From assembly GCA_030065575.1 (NCBI GenBank), contig JASJDZ010000009.1, positions 30,018 to 94,017 of the forward strand: a DNA stretch of 64,000 bases. Reading direction: 5' to 3'. Positions 53,175 to 60,975 of this stretch are shown in pieces. A model generated the notes under the pieces. That model searched no databases. It saw nothing but the letters and a program-made list of their open reading frames with translations, and was not told the origin of the DNA. This stretch comes from Acidimicrobiia bacterium (GTDB taxonomy: Bacteria > Actinomycetota > Acidimicrobiia > Spongiisociales > UBA5794). The number at the start of each line of letters is the position of its first letter. Position 1 is the first letter of the stretch. Position numbers and translations under genes: made by a program.

Positions 53175-53933
53175 ATGACCGGCCCTACCTCCAACTTGTA
53201 CAGCGACCTCGCCCGGACTGCCACCCCAATGGCAACGCCGCAGTCGGCGCTGGCCATTGGTGCCCACCCCGACGATATCGAGTTCGGATCCGCCGGCACT
53301 TTGGCTCGCTGGGCGAGAGAAGGCTGTCAAGTGACGATGATGGTTGTCACCGATGGGTCAAAGGGCACGTGGGACCCCGATCTCGATCCTGTGGAGCTGG
53401 TGACCACCAGGCAGGCCGAGCAGCAAGCCGCGGCCCAGATCATTGGAGCAACCTCCGTTCGGTACCTCGATCACATCGATGGTGAGCTCGAGTACACCGT
53501 CGAGCTACGTCGCGAGATGTGCCGCCATATCCGCGAGCTGCGACCGGACGTAGTCCTCAGTCACGATCCTTGGAAGAGATACCAGCTTCACCCGGATCAT
53601 CGAGCCACAGGTTGGGCGGTGATGGACGGGGTCATTTCGGCCCGTGATCATCTCTTCTATCCCGAGCAGGGCCTCGAGGCGCATCGTCCTGCAGCTGTTC
53701 TTCTCTGGTCGGCAGACGAACCCGACCACTGGGAGGACATCACCGGTGAATTCCAAACCAAGATCGCCGCTCTCCTCTGCCACTCCTCGCAGGGCACGAC
53801 CACAATGGGCGGAGCCGAACGGGATGGAGATCGTAAGGAAAGGTTCGTCGCGCAGATGAGGAGTTGGGCGGCGGACCAGGGATCAGCAGTGGGCCTAGAG
53901 GCAGCCGAAGCGTTCAAGAGGATTACGCCATGA
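53175..53933 (+). CDS. PIG-L/LmbE-family zinc deacetylase
   Basis: A 252-residue LmbE-like hydrolase. The zinc motif AHPDDIEFGSAGT lies near residue 36, and the second motif is QLHPDHRATG. Family members remove N-acetyl groups from GlcNAc conjugates (for example in mycothiol synthesis) or related substrates. The specific substrate here is not evident. The ATG at 53175 was chosen. A TTG at 53151 inside the cofC end is possible. Its stop overlaps the next ATG (ATGA). Confidence 0.86.
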   Translation: MTGPTSNLYSDLARTATPMATPQSALAIGAHPDDIEFGSAGTLARWAREGCQVTMMVVTDGSKGTWDPDLDPVELVTTRQAEQQAAAQIIGATSVRYLDHIDGELEYTVELRREMCRHIRELRPDVVLSHDPWKRYQLHPDHRATGWAVMDGVISARDHLFYPEQGLEAHRPAAVLLWSADEPDHWEDITGEFQTKIAALLCHSSQGTTTMGGAERDGDRKERFVAQMRSWAADQGSAVGLEAAEAFKRITP

Positions 53934-55039
53934 GAGCATTGGTACTGGGATCGGGGATTGTCGGTCGGGCCGCCGCATGGGACATGTCACGCCGGGGCCA
54001 CGAAGTTACGGTGGCGGACGTCGATGCGTCGGTCGCCCACCGCCTTGGTGAGGAACTCGGCCTGAGCTGGAAGACGCTCGACGTAACCGACATGCGGGCG
54101 GTTGATACAGCTCTTTCTGCCAACGACGCAGTCATCTCGGCGGTTCCGTATCTGTTTGGGGTGAGCCTTGCGAAGTCTGCGGTAGCCAACCGATGCCACT
54201 ACTTCGACTTCGGGGGAAACCCTACGGTGGTCAAACAACAGCTCGTGCTCGACGACGAAGCCCGGGCCGCCGATCTGGCCATCGTCCCCGACTGCGGATT
54301 GGCGCCCGGCATGGCCAACGTAATGGCCGCAGGCCTGATCGAAGCGCACGACGACGCCCCCATCGACGATGTGCAGATCAGGGTCGGTGTACTTCCTGCA
54401 CACCCGACGGGCACTTTGCAATATCAGCTTGCCTTCTATGCCGGGGGCCTCATCAACGAGTATGCCGAGCCCTGCGAGGTCATCGAGAACGGCGCAGCAT
54501 CGACGGTCGAGCCTCTAACCCGATTTGAGAGCCTGGAGTGGCCGGAGATCGGCACTCTGGAGGCATTCTCGACCGCCGGCGGAACCTCAACGATGTGTCA
54601 GCAGTACCTGGGGCGGGTGCAGAACCTCGAGTACAAGACGATCCGCTATCCGGGCCACGGTCGCATCTTCGCGGCCATGCGAGAGATCGGGCTGTTCGCA
54701 ACTGACCCTGCCGACTTCGGCGGAGTTGCCGTGGCGCCACGGACTGTCCTGCAGGATCTTCTGACCGATCGACTGCCGCAAGGCGGGCCCGACCTCGCTC
54801 TCGTCGACGTTGCCGTCACTGCGGGTGGGGTGACCAAGAGGCAGCGCATCCGTGACGAGCACGACGGAGAATTCTCGGCACTAGCGAGGACTACGGCCTT
54901 CCCCGCAACCGCTCTCTGTGATCTGATCGACAGAGGAGAGGTCGGATTCCGCGGCGCCGCCGCCATGCACACTGCGACTCCCGCTGATCTGCTCCTGACC
55001 GAGCTGAGTTCGGTGAACATCATCGCTGAGAATCAATGA
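53930..55039 (+). CDS. Saccharopine-dehydrogenase-like NAD(P)-binding oxidoreductase
   Basis: A 369-residue protein. The Rossmann start is LVLGSGIVGRAAAWDMSRRG, followed by NDAVISAVPYLFGVSLAKSA, HYFDFGGNP and VPDCGLAPGMAN, typical of saccharopine/lysine-ketoglutarate reductase-like proteins. The substrate is unknown and may be an amino-acid conjugate. The ATG lies in the ATGA overlap with the deacetylase gene, so the two probably work together. Confidence 0.86.
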   Translation: MRALVLGSGIVGRAAAWDMSRRGHEVTVADVDASVAHRLGEELGLSWKTLDVTDMRAVDTALSANDAVISAVPYLFGVSLAKSAVANRCHYFDFGGNPTVVKQQLVLDDEARAADLAIVPDCGLAPGMANVMAAGLIEAHDDAPIDDVQIRVGVLPAHPTGTLQYQLAFYAGGLINEYAEPCEVIENGAASTVEPLTRFESLEWPEIGTLEAFSTAGGTSTMCQQYLGRVQNLEYKTIRYPGHGRIFAAMREIGLFATDPADFGGVAVAPRTVLQDLLTDRLPQGGPDLALVDVAVTAGGVTKRQRIRDEHDGEFSALARTTAFPATALCDLIDRGEVGFRGAAAMHTATPADLLLTELSSVNIIAENQ

Positions 55040-55071
55040 TCTGGGGGAGCTTGCCCAACTAGGGTGGCGCT

Positions 55072-55779
55072 ATGCAAGAGAACGTAGCTGTCGTCACAGG
55101 GGGCACCGGAGGCCTGGGCCGGGCGCTCATTCCTTACCTGATTCGCCGCGACTTCCGGGTCGCCGCCACGTACCTGAAGCCCGAAGAGGCAAGCAAGCTC
55201 GAAGAGGAGCTCGACCTCGACGAGGATCGTTTGATGCTTCGTCGCTGCGATTGCACCGACCTCGAGGCCGTCGAAGAGGTAATGACCGATGTCGTCGAGA
55301 CCTTTGGCACCATCAACGTGGTTGCCGCTCTGGTCGGTGGATGGGCCGGCGGCCGCGATCTGGCCGAAACATCGCGGGTGCGCTTCGAGCGGATGATCGA
55401 TCTCAACCTGCGGGCCACCTTCAATGCGCTGCGAACCGCAATCCCCCACATGCGAGACGCGGAGTGGGGACGGATCATCGCCATCGGAAGCCGGGCAGCC
55501 AGCGACAACCCTGCCGGGCAGGCGGTGTTCAACGCGTCCAAGGCCGCGGTTGCCTCCCTAGTCCAGAGCCTGGCCGGGGAGCTGGACGACACCAACATCA
55601 CGGCGAACGTACTCGTCCCTGCCGTGATCGATACCCCGGCTACCCGGTCCGCCCTCCCCTTTGCCGACTACATGGATTGGCCAAAGCCGTCGGAGATCGC
55701 CGTGGTTCTCGATTTCTTGCTGAGCCCGGCTTCCGAGGTCATCAATGGAGCGCAGATACCGGTGTTCGGGAAGGCGTGA
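55072..55779 (+). CDS. SDR-family protein with Phe in place of the catalytic Tyr
   Basis: A 235-residue short-chain dehydrogenase. The cofactor site is VVTGGTGGLGRAL, the acidic residue is in RRCDCTD, and Asn112 and Ser140 (IAIGSR) are in place. The YxxxK motif reads AVFNASKAAV, so Phe153 replaces the catalytic Tyr while Lys157 stays. The substrate loop (IDTPATRSALP) is normal. It may be catalytically altered or have a binding role. It follows the reductase gene by 32 bp and is probably in the same unit. Confidence 0.87.
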   Translation: MQENVAVVTGGTGGLGRALIPYLIRRDFRVAATYLKPEEASKLEEELDLDEDRLMLRRCDCTDLEAVEEVMTDVVETFGTINVVAALVGGWAGGRDLAETSRVRFERMIDLNLRATFNALRTAIPHMRDAEWGRIIAIGSRAASDNPAGQAVFNASKAAVASLVQSLAGELDDTNITANVLVPAVIDTPATRSALPFADYMDWPKPSEIAVVLDFLLSPASEVINGAQIPVFGKA

Positions 55780-55868
55780 GCCAAACCCGAGTCTCTCCGA
55801 GACCAGCGCAGGATGAAGGGACAAGTGCGATACCGGGCGGTGGCCCCATCCGCTGACCTAGCGCGGTT

Positions 55869-56492
55869 TCAAGTGCGGTCGTCCACCGCCAGTTCCATTG
55901 TTGCCGACCCTCCGAAACCGAGGAAACGTCGCATGTACGGAAACGAGTCGTAGGCAACTTCGCGGAAGCCGACCCGTTCGTACAACGCCCGGGCTCCGAC
56001 GTTGACATCCGTGACGTTGAGACGCACGGTGTCATGTCCGAGGCGGCGAGCCTCGTTCTCGATCGCACCAAGGAGCTCGGTTCCGATGCCGAGACCTCGG
56101 CAATCCTCCGCAACGGCTATGCCGTCCATGAGCAGTTCGTTGTGCTGGGGAGTCCGTCGGTGCATGCTGAAGGCAAACGCCGCTCGCAGCGCCTGCACCG
56201 GCCCCAGATGACTGCGCAGCAGCCCAAGCGTAGGCCGGCCTGAGAGGAGACCACCCGTGAAGGAGCCTTCTTCCGCATGCATGCCTGCGAGTCCAACCAA
56301 CCGGTCACCCATGAATGCCGCAAAGCAGTAGTGCGGATCGAAGATGGCCGCCAGCAGTGCACGCCGGTCGGTGTCGTTGCGCACAGCAATAGACAACTGC
56401 TGCGCGAAGGCTTCGTCATAGATGGCCGCTGCCTCGCTGCGAAGCGCCTCGGGAAAACCTCGTTGAACAACGATCTCAGTCATGCTCACCAC
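55869..56492 (-). CDS. GNAT-family N-acetyltransferase
   Basis: A 207-residue acetyltransferase. The acetyl-CoA loop is AVAEDCRGLGIGTELLGAIE, followed by RLNVTDVNVGARALYERVGF and the strand EVAYDSFPY. The acceptor is unknown. The start is GTG at 56492, favoured because AGGA sits 6 bp before it, with an alternative ATG at 56483. It is a single-gene unit and convergent with the SDR gene. Confidence 0.87.
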   Translation of the reverse strand: MVSMTEIVVQRGFPEALRSEAAAIYDEAFAQQLSIAVRNDTDRRALLAAIFDPHYCFAAFMGDRLVGLAGMHAEEGSFTGGLLSGRPTLGLLRSHLGPVQALRAAFAFSMHRRTPQHNELLMDGIAVAEDCRGLGIGTELLGAIENEARRLGHDTVRLNVTDVNVGARALYERVGFREVAYDSFPYMRRFLGFGGSATMELAVDDRT

Positions 56493-56562
56493 GCCACATC
56501 CTAAGGCGACCGAACGCAGCTGCCCCCAATCACCGGAGAATCACGAATTCGGTGGTGGTGCG

Positions 56563-57411
56563 CTACCGCAGGTGCATGAATCCGGCAGCCTCGCACGCTG
56601 CCAGCATGCGGCGAACGTCGTCGTATGACTCCGGTCCAACCGGGGCAAAGCGGTCGATTGCACCGAAATCGAGAAGGGGTCGCGCCATCGGGTCGAGGTG
56701 GAGGTGAAGCAGCACATTGAGAATCTCCTGGCGGAGCTCATATCCGATCCGCGGAGAGACAACTATCGGCTGGATCGTCGAGGGCCCGAAAGTGTCGATG
56801 ATTCGAAGCGACTGATGAAGCTCGGGATTGTTGCGCAGCTCGACGCCGAGCACATGGGAATCAACTGCAGATGCGTCCACCTCACCTCGGTGCACCATCC
56901 GGATCGACTCCTCGTGGAAACCGGCCTCGACAACGGGGCCGAAGAACCCTTCGATCTCGCCAAGGGTGACCAGGTGATACCGGGTGATCCCGTAGCCCGA
57001 CTGGGAGAACGGTTCGTTGTACGACCAGCTCCTGCCACGCAGATCGAGGAACGACCGGAACGGGCTGTCCCGGTGCACGATCACATCGGAGAAGTACACC
57101 GGTTCGCTCCGGTACCGCTCCCCGGCGAGGATCGGCGCAGCAATTGGAATCGCCGGCCAGGTTCCCTCACGCTCGAAGAGCACATAGGGCAGGCTGCACA
57201 CGAAGGAGACTTCGTAGCAATCTTCACGGAAGGCCTCGTAGGTCGTTTCTTCGACGAGCTCGGTGCTCACGCCGAGCTCACGGCCGACTGCGTCAGCCAC
57301 TGCCTGATACACCGGTATCAGAGCCGGCGCCAAGAAGGTACCAAACCGCAGATCAGTCAAGGGAGCCTCTGCCTGGAGTACCCCGAGCACGTCTAGCTCG
57401 GGCGAAAGCAC
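56563..57411 (-). CDS. PhnD/SsuA-like ligand-binding protein without signal peptide
   Basis: A 282-residue protein resembling periplasmic phosphate/phosphonate-binding proteins of the PhnD type: LRFGTFLAPALIPVYQAVAD, SFVCSLPYVLFER, YRSEPVYFSDVIVHRDS, FRSFLDLRGRSWSYNEPFSQ and DASAVDSHVLG. No signal peptide or lipobox is seen, and no ABC permease or ATPase gene is adjacent. It may be a cytosolic binding protein or a sensor subunit. The GTG start at 57411 is uncertain. Confidence 0.78.
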   Translation of the reverse strand: MLSPELDVLGVLQAEAPLTDLRFGTFLAPALIPVYQAVADAVGRELGVSTELVEETTYEAFREDCYEVSFVCSLPYVLFEREGTWPAIPIAAPILAGERYRSEPVYFSDVIVHRDSPFRSFLDLRGRSWSYNEPFSQSGYGITRYHLVTLGEIEGFFGPVVEAGFHEESIRMVHRGEVDASAVDSHVLGVELRNNPELHQSLRIIDTFGPSTIQPIVVSPRIGYELRQEILNVLLHLHLDPMARPLLDFGAIDRFAPVGPESYDDVRRMLAACEAAGFMHLR

Positions 57412-57602
57412 AACCTACCGCACCGTCTACTCACGACAGCCGATCAGCGTTGCGGTACTCGAGTTCGCCGCGCCGCGGGCTGCGGTACCTGTCGGTGGAT
57501 CAAGCCGGAAGAGCGACGGCAATCACCGGCCGCAGGCGTCACAACGGGGAGATTCGTCTGCTAGACCTAGGGCAGCCCGGTCGAAGCAAAGGGGGGACTC
57601 TG

Positions 57603-58475
57603 GTGAAGAGAGCAAGCGGTCTAATAGTTGCATTGATGTTGGTTCTTGCTGCGTGCGGTGGTGGAGACGAAGAAGCGAGCGAAACCACAGCGCCGACGGA
57701 CGACGGCAGCGGGCAGGTAACCGCGACAACCGAACCAGCAGCAACAACAACGGAGGCGCCAGCTGCAACGACCGAGGCACCCACCGCCAACTCGTCTGAC
57801 GAGTTCTGCCAGTTTGTCATCACTGTCGCAGCCGAGAGCGACTTCACACCGCTTGGACTGAGTCCGCAAGAACTCGAAGAGGCGTTCACCGGCAATCTCG
57901 ATGCGATCAACCAGGCCGCAGCCCTGGCACCGGATGAGATTCGCAACGACGTCCTTCTCTTCTCCACGGCCTATGGGGGTTTTGTCGAACTGCTCGCCGA
58001 GAGTGGTTTCAACTTCCTCGCCCTGGCAGACCTAGACGAGAGCGACCCGCGGCTGGCGGCGCTCGACGATCCTGCGTTGATCGCGGCGGGAGAACGGATC
58101 GAGCAGTACTGCGGAATCGACAACTTCATTGCGACCCCGCCGGCACCGCCAAGCGATCCAGGCAATTCAGGTGATGCTGGAGCCGGGTCGATCGGTGGTG
58201 ACGTGCCCGACGACTTCCCGGCCGAACTCCTTCCAGATGGCGCCAATGTGCTCGTCGCTATCAGCAGTCAGGGCGCCACCAGCGTGACCTACGAGATTGC
58301 GCTCCCAGCTGATGACGTGATCGCTTACTACGAAGCCCTACTCGGGGTAGCGGCCTCGGCATTCAACGACCCGAAGGGTGCGTTGTGGTTCACCAGCTAC
58401 GAAGGTGCCGGCCTTGGGGTGACCGTGACCGAGCGAGACGCCACCACGACAGACGTGAACGTGACGCGGGGGTAA
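57603..58475 (+). CDS. Hypothetical lipoprotein with Thr/Ala-rich linker
   Basis: A 290-residue lipoprotein (lipobox LVLAAC) with a linker rich in Thr, Ala and Glu (about 22-65). A helical domain with two Cys (DEFCQFVIT, IEQYCGID) follows, and after a Gly/Pro hinge comes a C-terminal alpha/beta domain (DFPAELLPDGANVLVAISSQ, PADDVIAYYEALLG). I do not recognise the family. The start is GTG at 57603 with AAAGGGGGG about 8 bp upstream. The 191-bp upstream gap shows nothing clear. Terminators follow directly. Confidence 0.75.
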   Translation: MKRASGLIVALMLVLAACGGGDEEASETTAPTDDGSGQVTATTEPAATTTEAPAATTEAPTANSSDEFCQFVITVAAESDFTPLGLSPQELEEAFTGNLDAINQAAALAPDEIRNDVLLFSTAYGGFVELLAESGFNFLALADLDESDPRLAALDDPALIAAGERIEQYCGIDNFIATPPAPPSDPGNSGDAGAGSIGGDVPDDFPAELLPDGANVLVAISSQGATSVTYEIALPADDVIAYYEALLGVAASAFNDPKGALWFTSYEGAGLGVTVTERDATTTDVNVTRG

Positions 58476-58503
58476 TCCCCCGCATCGTAGGGGGATTTGT
58501 TCT
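58474..58503 (+). terminator. Intrinsic terminator of the lipoprotein gene
   Basis: AATCCCCC-N8-GGGGGATT, overlapping the stop codon, forms an 8-bp stem followed by TTGTTCT. Confidence 0.7.
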
Positions 58504-58531
58504 AACGGACCCGCCAAGGTCGCTCGCATGC

Positions 58532-58554
58532 AAAAACCCCCGCCTGAGCGGGGG
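58532..58554 (-). terminator. Intrinsic terminator, minus strand
   Basis: CCCCCGC-ctga-GCGGGGG, followed on the minus strand by five T, is a textbook rho-independent terminator. It lies about 80 bp beyond the tRNA-Glu 3' end and was probably the terminator of that tRNA gene before it was disrupted. Confidence 0.8.
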
Positions 58555-58576
58555 CTACTTGCCAACTTGTATGAAG

Positions 58577-58602
58577 AAATCCCCCGCCAAAGCGGGGGAT
58601 TT
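58577..58602. terminator. Second strong hairpin downstream of the tRNA remnant
   Basis: AAATCCCCCGC-caaa-GCGGGGGATTT is an 11-bp perfect stem with A/T ends on both sides, so it could stop transcription in either direction. Confidence 0.7.
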
Positions 58603-58609
58603 GTTCCGA

Positions 58610-58632
58610 CGGACCTGCCTGTGGCAGGTCCG
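58610..58632. repeat. 10-bp hairpin beside the tRNA remnant
   Basis: CGGACCTGCC-tgt-GGCAGGTCCG is a perfect inverted repeat ending 2 bp from the 3' end of the tRNA-Glu half. Confidence 0.8.
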
Positions 58633-58634
58633 CG

Positions 58635-58680
58635 TAGCCCCGACCGGATTTGAACCGGCGTTACCGCCTTGAGAGAGCGG
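58635..58680 (-). pseudogene. 3' half of a tRNA-Glu(CUC) gene, attachment-site remnant
   Basis: Read on the minus strand, positions 58680 to 58635 give an anticodon arm CCGCT-CTCTCAA-GGCGG with anticodon CUC (58673-58671). A variable loop, a T arm GCCGG-TTCAAAT-CCGGT, the 3' acceptor strand CGGGGCT and discriminator A follow. No matching 5' half (AGCCCCG plus D arm) lies before it; the sequence there is unrelated. A 3' tRNA half facing recombinase genes is the classical att scar of an integrated element. Confidence 0.85.
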
Positions 58681-58908
58681 CCCAGGGGGTTTTCGCGTGC
58701 TCCTCAAGAGGCCTACTGCCACAGCCGATTCGGGCGAATAGCCCGGTAATCATTGACGATTCTGGGTATGCGTGAGTGCGTGGCATCTTTCATTGTCCTT
58801 GGTCGTCTTTCGTCCTCTCGCGCCCCCAGCGCGCCCCGGGCACGCCGTCTTGGTCACACCAAACCCCGCTGGCGACGTGGTGCCTACTCGGCGCAGGCTT
58901 GTGACAGC

Positions 58909-59874
58909 TCACCGCCTCCCGCGCGGGCTTCGGCCGTCCATGTACTCCTGGAGCGCGGCATGGGAGCTCAACCACAGAGCGCCGTGGCGGACCGCGCGGA
59001 GGCGGCCGGCGATAGCTAGCTGTCGGAGGTAGTCCGAGGAGTATGGGCTGTTCTCGGCGAGTGCGCGAAGTGGGACAAGGCGCGCATCACCGGCGAGGCG
59101 GGGCAGAATGAACCGATTGATGGACTCGCTGACCGCTCGGGCCATCAGTTCTACAAGACCCGTGGCGTCGCCACTGTCAGCACGCTCGAGTCCGCGCAGG
59201 TACAGGGCCCTTTGCTGGAACCGAATAACAATCGGCGGGTATCCGGCCTGGACGAGTTCCCAGTTTGCTAGGAGTCTCCCGACTCGGCCGTTTCCATCTG
59301 TGAACGGATGGATGCGCTCGAACCACGCATGGCGCTCCGCTATTCGCCCGATCGCATGGTCCATCGTTGTGCGTGTGCTTGCCTGAGCCCACTTGGTCAT
59401 ATCGGCGTGGACTGCAGGTGGTGACGACAACCGGACGCGCCTGCCGCCTCCAACGGTCACTCCGGTCGTCCGGAAGGCGCCGGGGCTGTCGCCTGTGATT
59501 GGTGGAAACACTGTCCAAACAGGCCCAACGACCCGGCGATGTACTTCCCGAACGGTCGCCAGGTCGATTCCGGGCCCCGCTGTGGGGGCGGTTTCATAAA
59601 CCCAGCTTGCGGCATCGGCGTAGGCCTTCACTTCGAGTGCTTCAGCAAGGCTGCCTCTGGCTTCATCTCGTTCGACCACCGCGACAACATCCTGCTCGCT
59701 CAGTGAGCTCCCCTCGATGGCCGTCGAGTGGTGGGTCTCAAGGAGCCAGATCTCACGAAGAACGTGGTCCAGCTCGAGGCTGTGAGGGAGGCCACCGAAG
59801 CGCTCGCGCAGGACTTCAACCTCGCTGTCCACGCGAGCGAGTAGCTGTTCGGTGGTCGGTCGGCCGCGAGGCAC
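58909..59874 (-). CDS. Fic-domain protein AMPylase, self-inhibited type, with C-terminal DNA-binding-like segment
   Basis: A 321-residue Fic protein. The N-terminal inhibitory helix has S-x3-E-G (HHSTAIEGSS, Glu54), and the Fic motif HPFTDGNGRVGRLL is complete (His189, Arg197). The flap region is before it (GAFRTTGVTVGG). The last 50 residues (SPYSSDYLRQLAIAGRLRAV and LWLSSHAALQEYMDG) look like an excisionase/MerR-type helix-turn-helix. Fic proteins AMPylate target proteins and often act as toxins, and the inhibitory Glu keeps activity low. The start is GTG, directly beside one arm of a palindrome. Confidence 0.9.
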   Translation of the reverse strand: MPRGRPTTEQLLARVDSEVEVLRERFGGLPHSLELDHVLREIWLLETHHSTAIEGSSLSEQDVVAVVERDEARGSLAEALEVKAYADAASWVYETAPTAGPGIDLATVREVHRRVVGPVWTVFPPITGDSPGAFRTTGVTVGGGRRVRLSSPPAVHADMTKWAQASTRTTMDHAIGRIAERHAWFERIHPFTDGNGRVGRLLANWELVQAGYPPIVIRFQQRALYLRGLERADSGDATGLVELMARAVSESINRFILPRLAGDARLVPLRALAENSPYSSDYLRQLAIAGRLRAVRHGALWLSSHAALQEYMDGRSPRGRR

Positions 59875-59875
59875 G

Positions 59876-59918
59876 GAATACCTACGTTTCTATTAGATCA
59901 AACATTCCGTAGGTATTC
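59876..59918. promoter_or_regulatory. Inverted repeat operator at the Fic promoter
   Basis: GAATACCTACG (59876-59886) and CGTAGGTATTC (59908-59918) are perfect 11-bp complements, 21 bp apart, in the only A/T-rich stretch nearby. A TAATAG element lies between the arms. A repressor bound here would block the promoter. The Fic protein's own HTH-like tail is a candidate. Confidence 0.65.
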
Positions 59919-60008
59919 TATACACTCGTACGAGGCCAAAGTGGTGCCGGTCTGGGCGGTTCGACCGGGTGGGCGATATGGCTCTGTGTTTGGTGATCTC
60001 GGCGGGGT

Positions 60009-60284
60009 TCACCAGCCGATGTGGGCGTCCTCGACTTCTTCGCCGTACTCAACGATGGGCAAGCTCTCACTTGAGCGTGCTGCTTCGGTTGCGGTTCCGG
60101 CCGTTGAGTGAAGAAAGAGCTGCTCAGCTCGCTCGGCGTATGAGCGCGCCAACCGGTCGCCCCATTGTTGCGCAAGCTCGACTGACGGGGCCTCTAGGAG
60201 GAAGCACGCTGGCCACTGGTGGTCCTGGTCACCTGGCTCGAACATGTCGTCTTGGAACCACGCGACGTACTCAAACAGTGTCAT
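60009..60284 (-). CDS. Small acidic protein of the island, unknown function
   Basis: A 91-residue protein, MTLFEYVAWFQDDMFEPGD at the start and EVEDAHIGW at the end, rich in Glu/Asp. One amphipathic helix is visible (SVELAQQWGDRLARSYAER). I do not recognise a named family, but small acidic proteins like this often occur in immunity-gene arrays of polymorphic toxin systems. The start is ATG at 60284. It is on the same strand as the other island genes. Confidence 0.6.
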   Translation of the reverse strand: MTLFEYVAWFQDDMFEPGDQDHQWPACFLLEAPSVELAQQWGDRLARSYAERAEQLFLHSTAGTATEAARSSESLPIVEYGEEVEDAHIGW

Positions 60285-60362
60285 CTGGCCATTATGACAC
60301 CCACGTCTTCAGACCCACCCGGGTATTGTGCCGATCCCGGGCACTTCGCCAAGCTGCTTGGA

Positions 60363-60629
60363 TCACCCCGGATTCGTCATCCGGGGAAACCGTGGAAGCG
60401 GGGCCTCGGCAAGCGTGTCCTCAACACAGGCAAGCCAGTCGTGCCAGGAAGCTGGGTCACTGGTCTCCTGAGATCCAACCGGTTCCATCGACGCGAGCAT
60501 CAGCAGGAATGGATCGATTGGCTCCCGCTCCATGTACTGCCACACAAACCTGTAAGCCGCCTCATACGCCTGGTGATAGGTCAGCGGTTGCTCTTCCGCG
60601 GGAGGGACGTTCGAGGACTCCACGATCAC
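60363..60629 (-). CDS. Small protein resembling toxin-immunity families
   Basis: About 88 residues. The core LTYHQAYEAAYRFVWQYMER, then PIDPFLLMLASME and DPASWHDWLACVE, resembles short immunity-type proteins with the pattern LTxxQAYxAMxxFLxxYxxR...DPAxWxDWL. No toxin gene is visible next to it. GTG at 60629 or 60623 is the likeliest start; the frame is open to 60662. It lies 78 bp before the acidic protein gene. Confidence 0.55.
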   Translation of the reverse strand: MIVESSNVPPAEEQPLTYHQAYEAAYRFVWQYMEREPIDPFLLMLASMEPVGSQETSDPASWHDWLACVEDTLAEAPLPRFPRMTNPG

Positions 60630-60729
60630 ATCTTTGCAGAAACACAGGGAAGGTGGCCGCACTGATCAACCCGCAGGTAGAGCGATCTCGCGAACTCCAC
60701 TCCGAGCAGATCCGGCATTATGCCGGTAA

Positions 60730-60975
60730 TCATGGCAAGTCCTGGTCTGGTGTGAGCCGGGTCTTTGCTGCTTTGAGGAGGTTGTCGTAGTCGTCGTTGA
60801 ACGGCTCGACGAGGACTCGTTCGAGGGCTCCGGAGAGGTTCCAGAGCGCGACTCGTTCTGCGGTGTCACCTGGGGTTGTGCCGGCGTCTTCATTGCTGTG
60901 GAGCCATTCGAAGAGAACCAGTGCTACGGCTCTGGTCAGCTCGATTGTGGTCGAGGCTTCGGGATCGAACGTCAT
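60730..60975 (-). CDS. Small accessory protein coupled to the recombinases (TnpC-like position)
   Basis: An 81-residue protein beginning MTFDPEASTTIELTRAVAL, mostly helical and acidic. Its ATG overlaps the stop of the preceding recombinase (ATGA), so it is translated with it. The position, third after two tyrosine recombinases, is that of TnpC in Tn554-like elements. No sequence similarity to TnpC can be claimed from reading alone. Confidence 0.65.
   Translation of the reverse strand: MTFDPEASTTIELTRAVALVLFEWLHSNEDAGTTPGDTAERVALWNLSGALERVLVEPFNDDYDNLLKAAKTRLTPDQDLP

Larger units (their letters stand above)
58490..58619 (+). repeat. Pair of 26-bp direct repeats
   Basis: Positions 58490-58515 and 58594-58619 share a 26-bp unit starting GGGGGATTTGTTC and ending ACGGACCxGCC, with three mismatches. 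The first copy follows the lipoprotein gene, and the second lies beside the tRNA remnant. They may reflect a small duplication of terminator sequence. Confidence 0.75.

Noticed and set aside
58635..58720. A complete tRNA-Glu gene
   Set aside because: No 5' acceptor strand or D arm pairs with the 3' half. Only the half from the anticodon arm onward is present.
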